A stretch of DNA of 64,000 nucleotides from positions 62,001 through 126,000 of the forward strand of contig NZ_DASUCC010000097.1 in the NCBI RefSeq assembly GCF_035762905.1. The letters run 5' to 3'. Numbering within the stretch: position 1 is the stretch's first letter; every line of letters begins with the position of its first letter. Both the position numbers and the translations under genes were made by a program. Positions 55,914-64,000 of this stretch are shown here, piece after piece. Source of the DNA: DASYTH01 sp035762905 (GTDB lineage: Bacteria > Actinomycetota > Actinomycetes > Mycobacteriales > Pseudonocardiaceae). The notes beneath the pieces were generated by a model. That model saw only the letters and a list, made by a program, of their open reading frames with translations. It was not told the origin of the DNA and ran no database searches.

Positions 55914-58088
55914 TCAGCCGCGGCGGAGCACCCGGGTGGCGCCGGCGGCCGCGGTCGTGGCGAGCACCCACCCGGCCGCGATCAGCACCGCGGAGATCCA
56001 CTGCGACGCGCCGGTCAGCTGCCACTGCTTGTCCTGCCCCAGATCCACGATCGGCAGCACCAGATCGGTGGCCAGCAACGCCGGATTCCACACCGGCTGC
56101 GTGCCGGGATCCAACCGCTGCGCCTCGTGGAAGGTGAACCAGATCGTGCCGAGAAGCCAGAACACGGCCAGCCATACGATGGCCAGCCACGGCCGGTAGC
56201 CGTAGCCGACGGTCCACTCCTGCAGCCGGCCCCACATCCGGCCGGGCCAGGGCAGCTCGGCGAACCGGCGGCGCTGTCGCTCGATCTGCACCTGGCGGGC
56301 CCGCTCCTCGTCCCCGCCGGCCCGGTACGTTCCGGCCAACTGCTCGTAGGCACCCGGCGCGAAATCCGGCTGCACGGCGCGTAACCAGCCCAGCCGGGTC
56401 CGCACGTCGACCTCCGGTGCCGCGGCGATCGCGGTGTAGCCGAAGTCCTCGAGGTCCACCCCGCCGGTCGACGCGTACAGCCCCGAACCGTCCACAATGG
56501 ACACCACGCGAGCCCGGGTGAGCACCACCCGCCCGCGCGGCGGGCGGCCCGACGGGAAGGTCAGCACCAGCTCCGCCGCGGTCAGACCGTAGGCGGACAG
56601 CGCGACCGCCGGGACCGGGTGTCCCGGCCCGGTCCGCCCGCCCAGCCGGGCACCGGCGAACGTGGCCAGTTTGCCCACCTCCACCGAGCGCACCCGGACC
56701 CCGCCGGCCGCCCGGAACCCGCCGCCGCACAACAGGTCCTTGCCGATCGTGGCGGCCCTGGCGTCCAGCGACGGCTTGACCGAGCCGTTCGGCCGCAGCC
56801 GCGGCTTGCGCAGCCGCGCCCCGGAACAGTCCAGGCTGGACCCGATGTGCGCGTTCTGCAGCCGCACCGAGCCGCTGATCCGCACCCGGCGCAGGAACAG
56901 CGTTCCGCCCACCCGTAACCGGTCGGCGAACAGCGCGTCCACCGCCGGACCGTGCACCCGGACCGTGGACAGGCTGACGCTGCCGTGCACGATCGCGTCG
57001 GCCAGCCGGACCTGGCCGTAGGCGTGCAGTCCCGCCCGGCCGCGCGCCTCGACGTCGCCGCCCACCTCGACGCCGTCGGCCACCAGCGCCACCGGCACCC
57101 GGTCCACCGGCCGCCCGGCGGCGAACGACGCGGACAGCGCCGGCACCACCTCCGGCCGGCCGATGGTGGCGTCGGCCAGCAACAGGTGCCCACCGATCCG
57201 GGCGCTGCGCAGCCCGACCGCGCCGGCCGCCACGAACCCTTCGTCCAGCTTCAGATCGCCGTCCGCCTTCAGCCGCGCCGCGTCCAGCACGAACTCGCCC
57301 TCCACCGAGCCGTGCGGCACCACCGACACCTGCCCGCCCTCGTCGGTCGGGTCGTGCAGCCGGGCGCCGGAGAACACCACGTCGCCGCCGATCCGGGCGC
57401 CGGCGAGGACCACCCGGCCGGCCACGTCGAACCGGCCGCCGTGGGCATCGCAGCGCAGGCTCCCGGCCACCACCAGGCCGGCCGCCTCCAGCGCGTGGCC
57501 GGTGGGGTGCACCAGCCGGGCGCCGGTGAGCTGCACGCTGCCGCCGATGTCGGCGCCGCGCAGCCGCACCTCGCCCTCGGCGCGCAGCGCGGTCGCGCTG
57601 ACCGACCCGGCCACCCGCAACCGTGCGGCCAGCAACGCCGCGCCACCCGGCCGGCGCAGCACCGCGCCGGCCAGCCGGACCGTGCCGGCCACCGTGGCGT
57701 CGGTCAGGTCGACCGGGCCGGTGCTGGTGAACCCGGCCTCCAGCACCAGGTCGCTGTCCACCCGCAGGTTGCGTGCCCGCAGGCCGGGCAGCCGGGATCC
57801 GCGCAGGGACAGGCCGATCAGCCGGGCCCGCATCAGCCGCGGCGGCTGCTCGAAGGTGCACCGGCGCAGCGTGAGCACCGTGTCCAGCACCCGGCCCTCG
57901 AGATCGAGGGTGCCGGTGACCACCGCGTGGTCGAGCCGCACCGCCGGCTGGCCGCCGGCGATCAGCAGCGCGGCCAGCAACTCGGCCCGGACCGTGCGGT
58001 CCGGCCGGCCGGCGAGGTCCAGCCGGATGCCGGAGCCGACCGCGGTGCACACGGCCCGCTCGGTCTCGCTGCGCGCCTGATCGAACAC
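55914..58088 (-). CDS. Beta-helix/pentapeptide-like membrane protein
   Basis: 724 residues. Residues 1-560 are a long series of short strands with the pattern LxLxGAxIGGxVxL (VRLRGADIGGSVQLTGARL, VVLAGARIGGDVVFSGARL, VRLADAIVHGSVSLSTVRV). This suggests a right-handed beta solenoid. A basic linker (RARQVQIERQRRRFAELPWP) leads to two membrane helices (PWLAIVWLAVFWLLGTIWF; WISAVLIAAGWVLATTAAAG). Relatives are often mislabelled membrane oxidoreductases; no redox motif is seen. The solenoid is probably cytoplasmic, as there is no signal peptide. The GTG at 58088 has only a weak ribosome site. Confidence 0.78.
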   Translation of the reverse strand: MFDQARSETERAVCTAVGSGIRLDLAGRPDRTVRAELLAALLIAGGQPAVRLDHAVVTGTLDLEGRVLDTVLTLRRCTFEQPPRLMRARLIGLSLRGSRLPGLRARNLRVDSDLVLEAGFTSTGPVDLTDATVAGTVRLAGAVLRRPGGAALLAARLRVAGSVSATALRAEGEVRLRGADIGGSVQLTGARLVHPTGHALEAAGLVVAGSLRCDAHGGRFDVAGRVVLAGARIGGDVVFSGARLHDPTDEGGQVSVVPHGSVEGEFVLDAARLKADGDLKLDEGFVAAGAVGLRSARIGGHLLLADATIGRPEVVPALSASFAAGRPVDRVPVALVADGVEVGGDVEARGRAGLHAYGQVRLADAIVHGSVSLSTVRVHGPAVDALFADRLRVGGTLFLRRVRISGSVRLQNAHIGSSLDCSGARLRKPRLRPNGSVKPSLDARAATIGKDLLCGGGFRAAGGVRVRSVEVGKLATFAGARLGGRTGPGHPVPAVALSAYGLTAAELVLTFPSGRPPRGRVVLTRARVVSIVDGSGLYASTGGVDLEDFGYTAIAAAPEVDVRTRLGWLRAVQPDFAPGAYEQLAGTYRAGGDEERARQVQIERQRRRFAELPWPGRMWGRLQEWTVGYGYRPWLAIVWLAVFWLLGTIWFTFHEAQRLDPGTQPVWNPALLATDLVLPIVDLGQDKQWQLTGASQWISAVLIAAGWVLATTAAAGATRVLRRG

Positions 58089-58136
58089 GGCGCCATCAGA
58101 TCAGACACGCGCTCCCCAGATGTCGGGTTCGACCGA

Positions 58137-58142
58137 TACCGT
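58137..58142 (+). promoter_or_regulatory. -10-like hexamer before the AI-2E permease
   Basis: TACCGT ends 7 nt before the ATG at 58150, with no Shine-Dalgarno. It favours this start over GTG 58141 and ATG 58120. Confidence 0.45.
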
Positions 58143-58149
58143 GACGCCG

Positions 58150-59346
58150 ATGACCAGAGCAACGAAGAACCGGGTGGCCGGGCTCAAGCACCCGGCGGGC
58201 GGTGGCGCCGCGACCGATGTGACCGAGCTGGTGCCGAGAGGGCTGCGCGTCGCCGCGGCGCTGGCCTGGCGGTTCCTGTTCGTGATCGGCGCGGTGTACG
58301 TGATCCTGTGGCTGATCAACTACTTCTTCCACCTGGTGCTGCCGGTGGCCGTCGCGCTGATGCTGGCCGCGCTGATGGCGCCCGCGGTCGACCGGCTGGT
58401 GCACTGGCGGGTGCCCCGTTCCGCGGCCGCCGCCCTGGTCCTGATCGGTGGCATCGCGGTGGTCGGCGGGGTGCTCACCTTCGTGATCATCCAGTTCATC
58501 GCCGGCCTGCCCGAGCTGCAGGACCAGGTCGCGAACAGCCTCGAGCAGATCCGGCAGTGGCTGATCACCGGGCCGCTGCACCTCACCGGCGACCAGCTGA
58601 CGAACTTCGTGAACAGCTCGATCAACACGATCAAGGAGAACCAGGCCGCGATCACCTCAGGGGCGCTCACCACGGCGGCCACCATCGGCGAGGTGCTCAC
58701 CGGCTTCCTGCTCACCCTGTTCACGCTGATCTTCTTCCTGTACGACGGTCGGACGATCTGGCGCTGGGTGACCCGCGGCGTGCCGCTGCGGGTGCGCGAC
58801 CGGGTGGACGTCGCCGGTCGTCGCGGGTTCGCCGCGCTGGTCAGCTACGTGCGGGCCACGGTGCTGGTCGCGCTGTTCGACGCGGTCGGCATCGGCATCG
58901 GGCTGTGGATCCTCGGGGTGCCGCTGGTCGTGCCGCTGGCCGCGCTGGTCTTCCTCGGCGCGTTCATCCCGATCATCGGCGCGGTGCTGGCCGGCACGGT
59001 CGCGGTGCTGGTCGCGCTGGTGGCCAACGGCTTCATCACCGCGCTGGTCGTGCTGGCGATCATCGTCGGTGTCATGCAGATCGAGGGCCACGTACTGCAG
59101 CCGCTGCTGCTCGGCCGCGCGGTCAAGCTGCATCCGCTGGCCGTGGTGGTCGCGATCGCCGCCGGCCTGATCGCGGCCGGGATCGCCGGGGCCCTGCTCG
59201 CCGTCCCGCTGCTCGCGATCATCAACGCCGGCGTGAAGTCGCTGCTGCACGACGCGCCGGTCGACCCGGAGCGGATCGATCCGATCGAGGACGCCGACGA
59301 GGCCGCCGAGCCGGATCCGGCCGGTGAGGGCGCCGACCGGCCATGA
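58150..59346 (+). CDS. AI-2E/PerM-family membrane transporter
   Basis: 398 residues with about eight helices. It has the family pattern LWLINYFFHLVLPVAVALML, then a soluble helical loop (LQDQVANSLEQIRQWLITGP), then PLAALVFLGAFIPIIGAVLA and QIEGHVLQPLLLGRAVKLHP, the most conserved PerM block. Relatives export quorum signals or exchange ions; the substrate is unknown. An acidic tail ends the protein. Its stop overlaps the sensor kinase ATG by four bases, so permease and two-component system are one operon. Confidence 0.88.
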   Translation: MTRATKNRVAGLKHPAGGGAATDVTELVPRGLRVAAALAWRFLFVIGAVYVILWLINYFFHLVLPVAVALMLAALMAPAVDRLVHWRVPRSAAAALVLIGGIAVVGGVLTFVIIQFIAGLPELQDQVANSLEQIRQWLITGPLHLTGDQLTNFVNSSINTIKENQAAITSGALTTAATIGEVLTGFLLTLFTLIFFLYDGRTIWRWVTRGVPLRVRDRVDVAGRRGFAALVSYVRATVLVALFDAVGIGIGLWILGVPLVVPLAALVFLGAFIPIIGAVLAGTVAVLVALVANGFITALVVLAIIVGVMQIEGHVLQPLLLGRAVKLHPLAVVVAIAAGLIAAGIAGALLAVPLLAIINAGVKSLLHDAPVDPERIDPIEDADEAAEPDPAGEGADRP

Positions 59347-60473
59347 CCGCCCGGCCGATGCTCCCCGACGACCCGACCACCCCGCTGTGGTGGGGCGCCG
59401 TGGTGCTCCGGCTGCTGACCCTGGTGTTCGCCGCCGGGGTGGTGATCGTCCACCACGACAGCTACGCCCGGCCGGGGCTCGCCGTGGTGCTGGTCGGCCT
59501 GATGGCCGGGTGGACCGCCGTGACCACCGCGGTCTACCTCCGGCAGTCCGGGCGCCGGCTCGCCGTTACGGTGCTCGACCTCGTGGTCTGCTGCGCCTTC
59601 ATGACCAGCTCGCTGTTCGTGCTGACCGACGCCCAGCTGCACGACTGGGCCACCCCGCTGCTGCCGACGATCTGGGTCACCGGTGCGGTCGCGGCCGGCG
59701 CGGTGTGCGGCGGACCGGTGGCCGGCGCGATCTTCGGCCTGGTGGTGGCCGGGTTCAACTACGGCGTGCGCGGCTTCGCCGACACCGACCTGACCCGGGA
59801 CGCGGTGCTGCTGATCGGCGCCGGGTTCGTGCTCGGCATCGCCGCGCGGGACTCCCGGCGGGCGGCCGACCGGCTGGCCCGGGCGCTGCGCGCGGAGGCG
59901 GCGACGGCCGAGCGGGAACGGCTGGCCCGCACCATCCACGACAGCGTGCTGCAGGTACTGGCCCGGGTCCGCAAGCGCGGCACCGAGTTGGGCGGCGAGG
60001 CGGCCGAGCTGGCCCGGCTGGCCGGGGAGCAGGAGGTGGCGTTGCGCGCGCTGGTGACCGCCGGGCCGCCGGCGCCGATCGAGGACGGCACCGCCGACCT
60101 GTCTCCGGGGCTGCAACTGCTGGCCACCGACCGGATCCAGGTCTCGGTCCCGGCCACCCCCGTGCGGCTGCCGGCCGGCACCGTCACCGAGCTGGTGTCG
60201 CTGGTGCGCGAGGCGCTGTTCAACGTGGACCGGCACGCCGGGCCGGACGCGCGGGCCTGGGTGCTGGTCGAGGATCTCCGCGCCGAGGTCGTGGTCAGCG
60301 TGCGCGACGACGGCACCGGCATCCCCACCGGACGGCTCGAGGCGGCCGAGGCGGAGGGCCGGATGGGCATCGCCCGGTCGATCAAGGGCCGGGTCAGCGG
60401 TCTCGGCGGCACCGTCGTGCTGGAGACCGCGCCGGACTCGGGAACCGAGTGGGAAGTGCGGGTGCCGCGATGA
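59343..60473 (+). CDS. Sensor histidine kinase, MacS-like
   Basis: 376 residues. Five to six hydrophobic segments cover residues 16-168. A DHp box has His199 in RLARTIHDSVLQVLARV. The ATPase domain reads LVREALFNVDRHAGPDA, then VRDDGTGIP and MGIARSIKGRVSGLGGTVVL. It belongs to the MacS/NarL-like group common in actinobacteria. The ATG overlaps the permease stop and its stop overlaps the regulator start (both ATGA). Confidence 0.9.
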   Translation: MTARPMLPDDPTTPLWWGAVVLRLLTLVFAAGVVIVHHDSYARPGLAVVLVGLMAGWTAVTTAVYLRQSGRRLAVTVLDLVVCCAFMTSSLFVLTDAQLHDWATPLLPTIWVTGAVAAGAVCGGPVAGAIFGLVVAGFNYGVRGFADTDLTRDAVLLIGAGFVLGIAARDSRRAADRLARALRAEAATAERERLARTIHDSVLQVLARVRKRGTELGGEAAELARLAGEQEVALRALVTAGPPAPIEDGTADLSPGLQLLATDRIQVSVPATPVRLPAGTVTELVSLVREALFNVDRHAGPDARAWVLVEDLRAEVVVSVRDDGTGIPTGRLEAAEAEGRMGIARSIKGRVSGLGGTVVLETAPDSGTEWEVRVPR

Positions 60474-61111
60474 TCACGGTGATGGTGGTGGACGATCACC
60501 CGATGTGGCGCGACGGGGTGGCCCGCGACCTCGCCGAGCGCGGGTTCGACGTGCGGGCCACCGCGGGCGACGCGGCCGCGGCGGTGCGCATCGCCGGCAC
60601 CGTGTGCCCGGACGTGGTGCTGATGGACCTCAACCTGGGCAGCGTCTCCGGCGTGGACGCGATCCGGCAGATCACCGCCCGGCTGACCGGTACCCGGGTG
60701 CTGGTGCTCTCGGCCAGCGGCGAGCACGCCGACGTGCTGGAGGCGATCAAGGCCGGCGCGTCCGGCTACCTGGTCAAGTCCGCCTCGGCGCAGGAACTGG
60801 TGGACGCGGTGACCCGGACCGCGGCCGGCGACGCGGTGTTCACCGCCGGCCTGGCCGGGCTGGTGCTCGGCGAGTACCGGCGGATGGCGGCCGAGCCGGA
60901 GGACACCGGGCCGCGGCTGTCCGAGCGGGAGACCGAGGTGCTCCGGCTGGTGGCCAAGGGCCTGACCGCCCGGCAGATCGCCGACCGGCTGTTCCTGTCG
61001 CACCGCACCGTGGAGAACCACGTGCAGTCCACGCTGCGCAAGCTTCAGCTGCACAACCGGGTCGAGCTGGCCCGGTACGCCATCGAACACGGTCTGGACG
61101 GCGAGGGCTGA
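60470..61111 (+). CDS. LuxR-family response regulator
   Basis: 213 residues. The receiver domain has Asp53 (VVLMDLNLG) and Lys in GYLVKSASAQE. The LuxR output helix reads LSERETEVLRLVAKGLTARQ, then HRTVENHVQSTLRKL. It is the partner of the preceding kinase through an ATGA overlap. Targets are unknown; the AI-2E permease in the same operon is one candidate. Confidence 0.94.
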   Translation: MITVMVVDDHPMWRDGVARDLAERGFDVRATAGDAAAAVRIAGTVCPDVVLMDLNLGSVSGVDAIRQITARLTGTRVLVLSASGEHADVLEAIKAGASGYLVKSASAQELVDAVTRTAAGDAVFTAGLAGLVLGEYRRMAAEPEDTGPRLSERETEVLRLVAKGLTARQIADRLFLSHRTVENHVQSTLRKLQLHNRVELARYAIEHGLDGEG

Positions 61112-61112
61112 G

Positions 61113-61118
61113 TACGGT
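61113..61118 (+). promoter_or_regulatory. -10-like hexamer before the DUF1707 gene
   Basis: TACGGT begins 2 nt after the regulator stop and ends 7 nt before the GTG at 61126, with no Shine-Dalgarno. It is the same hexamer as at 4456. Confidence 0.5.
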
Positions 61119-61125
61119 TAGAGAC

Positions 61126-61749
61126 GTGACAAACCCGCCTGTCGACCCGAGGACGCTGCGCGTGTCCGACGCCGAGCGGGAGCATGTCGTCGGCCTGCTG
61201 CAGAAGGCGATCGGCCAGGGACTGATCGACCTGGACGAGTTCACCAGCCGGACCGACTCCGCACTCGCCGCCAAGACCCGGGCCGAGCTCAACGCGGTGC
61301 TCACCGACCTGCCGGGCATGGTGCACCGTGAGCCCAGCTCGCCGCGCCACCCGCAGCAGCTCGAGCTGCGCGCCACCATGTCCACGATCAGACGCGCCGG
61401 CCGCTGGGTGGTGCCGCGCACGCTCGTGGTGCGCAACCGGATGGGGTCGACGTCGTTGGACTTCACCGAGGCCACCATCGACCACCCGGAGGTCCGGCTG
61501 GAGCTGGACGTCACCGGCGGGTCGGTGGAGCTGCTGCTGCCGGACGGTGCCACCGTGGCGACCGACGACGTCGAGGTGACCGCCGGCAGCCTGCGGGACA
61601 AGGTGGGCGGCGACCTGGTCGGCCACCCGCACTTCGTGGTGGCCGGCCTGGTTCGGGCCGGGTCGTTGACCATCCGCCGGCCGACCTACGTGCGAATCGG
61701 CGCTCTGGTGATCCGGTTCCCGTGGAAGGTCGGCTGGGATCGGGACTGA
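61126..61749 (+). CDS. DUF1707 domain protein
   Basis: 207 residues. The N-terminal DUF1707 (RVSDAEREHVVGLLQKAIGQ, then LIDLDEFTSRTDSALAAKTR) is a short helical domain frequent in actinobacteria. It is followed by a beta-rich part (LELDVTGGSVELLLPDGATV) like the cell-wall-active LiaF-type domain. No membrane segment is clear. The function is unknown; LiaF-like parts suggest envelope-stress signalling, which would fit the two-component system just upstream. Confidence 0.85.
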   Translation: MTNPPVDPRTLRVSDAEREHVVGLLQKAIGQGLIDLDEFTSRTDSALAAKTRAELNAVLTDLPGMVHREPSSPRHPQQLELRATMSTIRRAGRWVVPRTLVVRNRMGSTSLDFTEATIDHPEVRLELDVTGGSVELLLPDGATVATDDVEVTAGSLRDKVGGDLVGHPHFVVAGLVRAGSLTIRRPTYVRIGALVIRFPWKVGWDRD

Positions 61750-61761
61750 CGGAGGAACGTG

Positions 61762-62796
61762 GTGAAGGCTCTGGTCAAGGTCGCCCAGGGTCCCGGCCTG
61801 GAGCTGACCGACGTGGCGGATCCCATGGCCGGACCCGGCGAGGTGGTGCTGCGCGTGCTGCGCACCGGAATCTGCGGCACCGATCTGCACATCGAGTCGT
61901 GGGACGACTGGGCGGCGCGAACCATCCGGCCGCCGCTGGTGGTCGGGCACGAGTTCGTCGGCGAGGTGGTCGAGGTCGGGCCCGGGGTGAGCCGGGTGTC
62001 GATCGGCGACATCGCCAGCGGCGAGGGACACCTGATCTGCGGCACCTGCCGCAACTGCAAGGCCGGCCGGCGGCACCTGTGCGCCAACACCCGCGGCGTC
62101 GGTGTGCACGTGGCCGGGGCGTTCGCCGAGTACGCCGTGCTGCCCGAGCTGAACACCTGGGTGCACACCTACGACGTCGACCTGGACGTCGCGGCGATCT
62201 TCGACCCGTTCGGCAACGCGGTGCACACCGCGCTCGCCTTCCCGGTGTTCGGCGAGGACGTGCTGATCACCGGCGCCGGCCCGATCGGGCTGATGGCCGC
62301 GGCGGTGGCCAAACATGCCGGGGCCCGGCACGTGGTGATCACCGACGTCAGCGAGCACCGGCTGGACCTGGCCCGCAAGATCGGCGTGGACCTGGCGCTG
62401 GACGTGAGCCAGCGCAGGATCGCCGACATCTACGCCGAGCTGGCCATGTCCGAGGGCTTCGACGTGGGCATGGAGATGTCCGGGCAGCCTGCCGCGCTGC
62501 GCGACATGATCGCCAACATGACGCACGGCGGCCGGATCGCCATGCTCGGCCTGCCGGCCGAGGAGATCGCCGTCGACTGGAGCTCGGTGGTGCTGAAGAT
62601 GCTCACCGTCAAGGGCATCTACGGCCGGGAGATGTTCGAGACCTGGTACGCGATGTCGGTGCTGCTGCAGGCCGGCCTGGACCTGTCGCCGGTGATCACG
62701 CACCGGTTCGGCTACCGGGATCACCGCGCGGCGTTCGACACCGCCCGGAGCGGCCGGTGCGGCAAGGTGATCCTGGACTGGACGGCGGAGGGCTGA
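61762..62796 (+). CDS. tdh: L-threonine 3-dehydrogenase
   Basis: Oxidises threonine to 2-amino-3-ketobutyrate with NAD+. 344 residues, zinc-dependent medium-chain dehydrogenase. Catalytic zinc ligands are Cys38 (GICGTD) and His63-Glu64 (VVGHEF), and the structural zinc is held by Cys93, 96, 99 and 107. NAD loop GAGPIG. The Tdh-specific GEGHLICG and FGNAVHTAL are present. GGAGG lies 6 nt before GTG 61762; GTG 61759 is too close. Its stop overlaps the kbl start. Confidence 0.95.
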   Translation: MKALVKVAQGPGLELTDVADPMAGPGEVVLRVLRTGICGTDLHIESWDDWAARTIRPPLVVGHEFVGEVVEVGPGVSRVSIGDIASGEGHLICGTCRNCKAGRRHLCANTRGVGVHVAGAFAEYAVLPELNTWVHTYDVDLDVAAIFDPFGNAVHTALAFPVFGEDVLITGAGPIGLMAAAVAKHAGARHVVITDVSEHRLDLARKIGVDLALDVSQRRIADIYAELAMSEGFDVGMEMSGQPAALRDMIANMTHGGRIAMLGLPAEEIAVDWSSVVLKMLTVKGIYGREMFETWYAMSVLLQAGLDLSPVITHRFGYRDHRAAFDTARSGRCGKVILDWTAEG

Positions 62797-64000
62797 TGTT
62801 CGGCACCATGCGCGAGGACCTGAAGACCACGCTGGACGAGATCCGCGCGGCCGGACTGTACAAGTCCGAGCGGGTGATCGGCTCGGCGCAGAACTCGGCG
62901 ATCCGGGTGGTGGGCGCGGAGCCGGCCGACGCCGTGCTGAACTTCTGCGCCAACAACTACCTGGGCCTTGCCGACCATCCGGCGCTGGTGGCGGCCGCGC
63001 GGGCGGCGCTGGACCGGTGGGGGTTCGGGATGGCGTCGGTGCGGTTCATCTGCGGCACGCAGCAACCGCACAAGGAGTTGGAGGCCCGGTTGTCGGAGTT
63101 TCTCGGCACCGAGGACACGATCCTGTACAGCTCGTGCTTCGACGCCAACGGCGGGCTGTTCGAGACGCTGCTCGGCGAGGCGGACGCGGTGATCTCCGAC
63201 GAGCTCAACCACGCCTCCATCATCGACGGGATCCGGCTGTGCAAGGCCCGCCGGCTGCGCTACCGCAACCGCGACATGGCCGACCTGGAGCGACAGCTCA
63301 CCGACGCGGCCGACGCCCGGTACCGGCTGATCGCCACCGACGGCGTGTTCTCCATGGACGGCTACTTCGCCCCGCTGGACGAGATCTGCGACCTGGCCGA
63401 GCGGCACGACGCGCTGGTGATGGTGGACGACTCGCACGCCGTGGGGTTCATCGGCGAGACCGGCCGGGGCACCCCGGAGCGGTTCGGTGTCACCGACCGG
63501 ATCGACATCACCACCGGCACGCTGGGCAAGGCGCTCGGCGGGGCCAGCGGCGGCTACACCTCCGGCCGGGCACCGATCATCGAGCTGCTCCGCCAGCGGT
63601 CGCGGCCCTACCTGTTCTCCAACTCGCTGGCGCCGTCGATCACCGCGGCCGCGCTGGCCGCGCTGGACCTGCTCGCCTCGTCCGGTGACCTGCTCGCCCG
63701 GCTGCGGGAGAACACCGAGCTGTTCCGCGGCCGGATGACCGAGGCCGGTTTCGACCTGCTGCCCGGCGAGCACCCGATCGTCCCGGTGATGATCGGCGAC
63801 GCCGCCCGCGCCGCCCGGATGGCCGACCTGCTGCTGGAGCGCGGCATCTACGTGATCGGCTTCTCGTATCCGGTGGTGCCGCACGGCAAGGCCCGGATCC
63901 GGGTGCAGCTGTCCGCCGCGCACTCGACCGACGAGGTGAACCGGGCCGTGGACGCGTTCATCGCGGTCCGCGATCAGCTCAGCTCGGCGGCCGACGGGTA
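62796..64000 (+). CDS. kbl: Glycine C-acetyltransferase (2-amino-3-ketobutyrate CoA ligase), running to the window edge
   Basis: PLP enzyme that splits 2-amino-3-ketobutyrate with CoA into glycine and acetyl-CoA, completing threonine breakdown with Tdh. It reads MFGTMREDLKTTLDEIRAAG, FCANNYLGLADHP, DELNHASIIDGIRL, VDDSHAVGFIGETGRG and TGTLGKALGGASGG with the PLP lysine Lys245. 401 codons are visible; the last two bases of the window are TA, which could be the first two bases of a stop, matching the usual length of about 397. The ATG overlaps the tdh stop (TGATG). Confidence 0.95.
   Translation, partial: MFGTMREDLKTTLDEIRAAGLYKSERVIGSAQNSAIRVVGAEPADAVLNFCANNYLGLADHPALVAAARAALDRWGFGMASVRFICGTQQPHKELEARLSEFLGTEDTILYSSCFDANGGLFETLLGEADAVISDELNHASIIDGIRLCKARRLRYRNRDMADLERQLTDAADARYRLIATDGVFSMDGYFAPLDEICDLAERHDALVMVDDSHAVGFIGETGRGTPERFGVTDRIDITTGTLGKALGGASGGYTSGRAPIIELLRQRSRPYLFSNSLAPSITAAALAALDLLASSGDLLARLRENTELFRGRMTEAGFDLLPGEHPIVPVMIGDAARAARMADLLLERGIYVIGFSYPVVPHGKARIRVQLSAAHSTDEVNRAVDAFIAVRDQLSSAADG

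Noticed and set aside
1..64000. Prophage, transposon, integrase, CRISPR array or classical defence island
   Set aside because: No transposase, recombinase, phage structural gene or regular spacer-repeat pattern was seen on either strand.

Overview
The window is chromosomal DNA from a very GC-rich actinobacterium. GTG starts, four-base start/stop overlaps and G/C-ending codons are the rule. Gene orders shared with Mycobacterium tuberculosis (htdX-fabG4-fadA2; ino1 and a PadR gene beside ponA1, a GT87 gene, rpsF-ssb-rpsR-rplI and dnaB), together with DUF6802 and chaplin-like proteins, point to the order Pseudonocardiales (inference). Those M. tuberculosis blocks lie near oriC, so this is probably the origin-proximal core of the chromosome. 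I found no tRNA, rRNA, CRISPR array, integrase or transposase.

Layout. 0-5.7 kb: the 3' part of galT, a fatty-acid trio (htdX and fabG4 leftward, fadA2 rightward, two palindromic operator-like sites between) and an AAA ATPase. 5.8-13.4 kb: a 44-residue protein, a large GH38 mannosidase, a parvulin-domain protein whose N-terminus is a 129-bp tandem repeat, an ROK sugar kinase and a MarR-GNAT fusion. 13.3-17.1 kb: an AhpD-like enzyme, a 26-residue membrane peptide, pckG with a structured leader, and an acidic DUF6802 protein. 17.2-26 kb: a dynamin-GrpE-dynamin operon, a membrane protein, a GntR regulator, and a two-component system followed by an ABC-2 transporter. 26-32.2 kb: a hypothetical gene, trmB, an amidohydrolase, a PhoX phosphatase and a sigma factor/membrane protein pair. 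32.2-45.8 kb: the conserved origin-proximal block ino1, padR, DUF5318, ponA1, two GT87 transferases, endonuclease IV, a secreted protein, rpsF-ssb-rpsR-rplI and dnaB.

45.8-50.4 kb is a probable operon of a ribbon-helix-helix regulator, a DUF4097 protein, a DrrAB-type ABC exporter and a cytochrome P450. 50.4-53 kb holds a frameshifted Ig-like remnant, a DUF2007 protein and ArsR/MarR regulators. 53-58 kb holds two large leftward surface genes: an 836-residue protein of about 13-14 chaplin-like repeats and a 724-residue beta-helix-like membrane protein. 58-64 kb holds an AI-2E permease overlapping a second two-component system, a DUF1707 protein, and the threonine catabolic pair tdh-kbl, with kbl reaching the window edge.

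At least nine genes show a -10-like TANNNT (or CATAGT) hexamer 6-7 nt before the start codon and no Shine-Dalgarno, so leaderless transcription seems common. The most unusual items are the chaplin-like repeat protein, the in-frame tandem repeat on the parvulin protein, the dynamin-GrpE-dynamin operon, the RHH-DUF4097-ABC-P450 operon with phased GGTGCCA sites, a patch of rare codons exactly over the dnaB P-loop, and an rpsF leader that can mask its own ribosome binding site.
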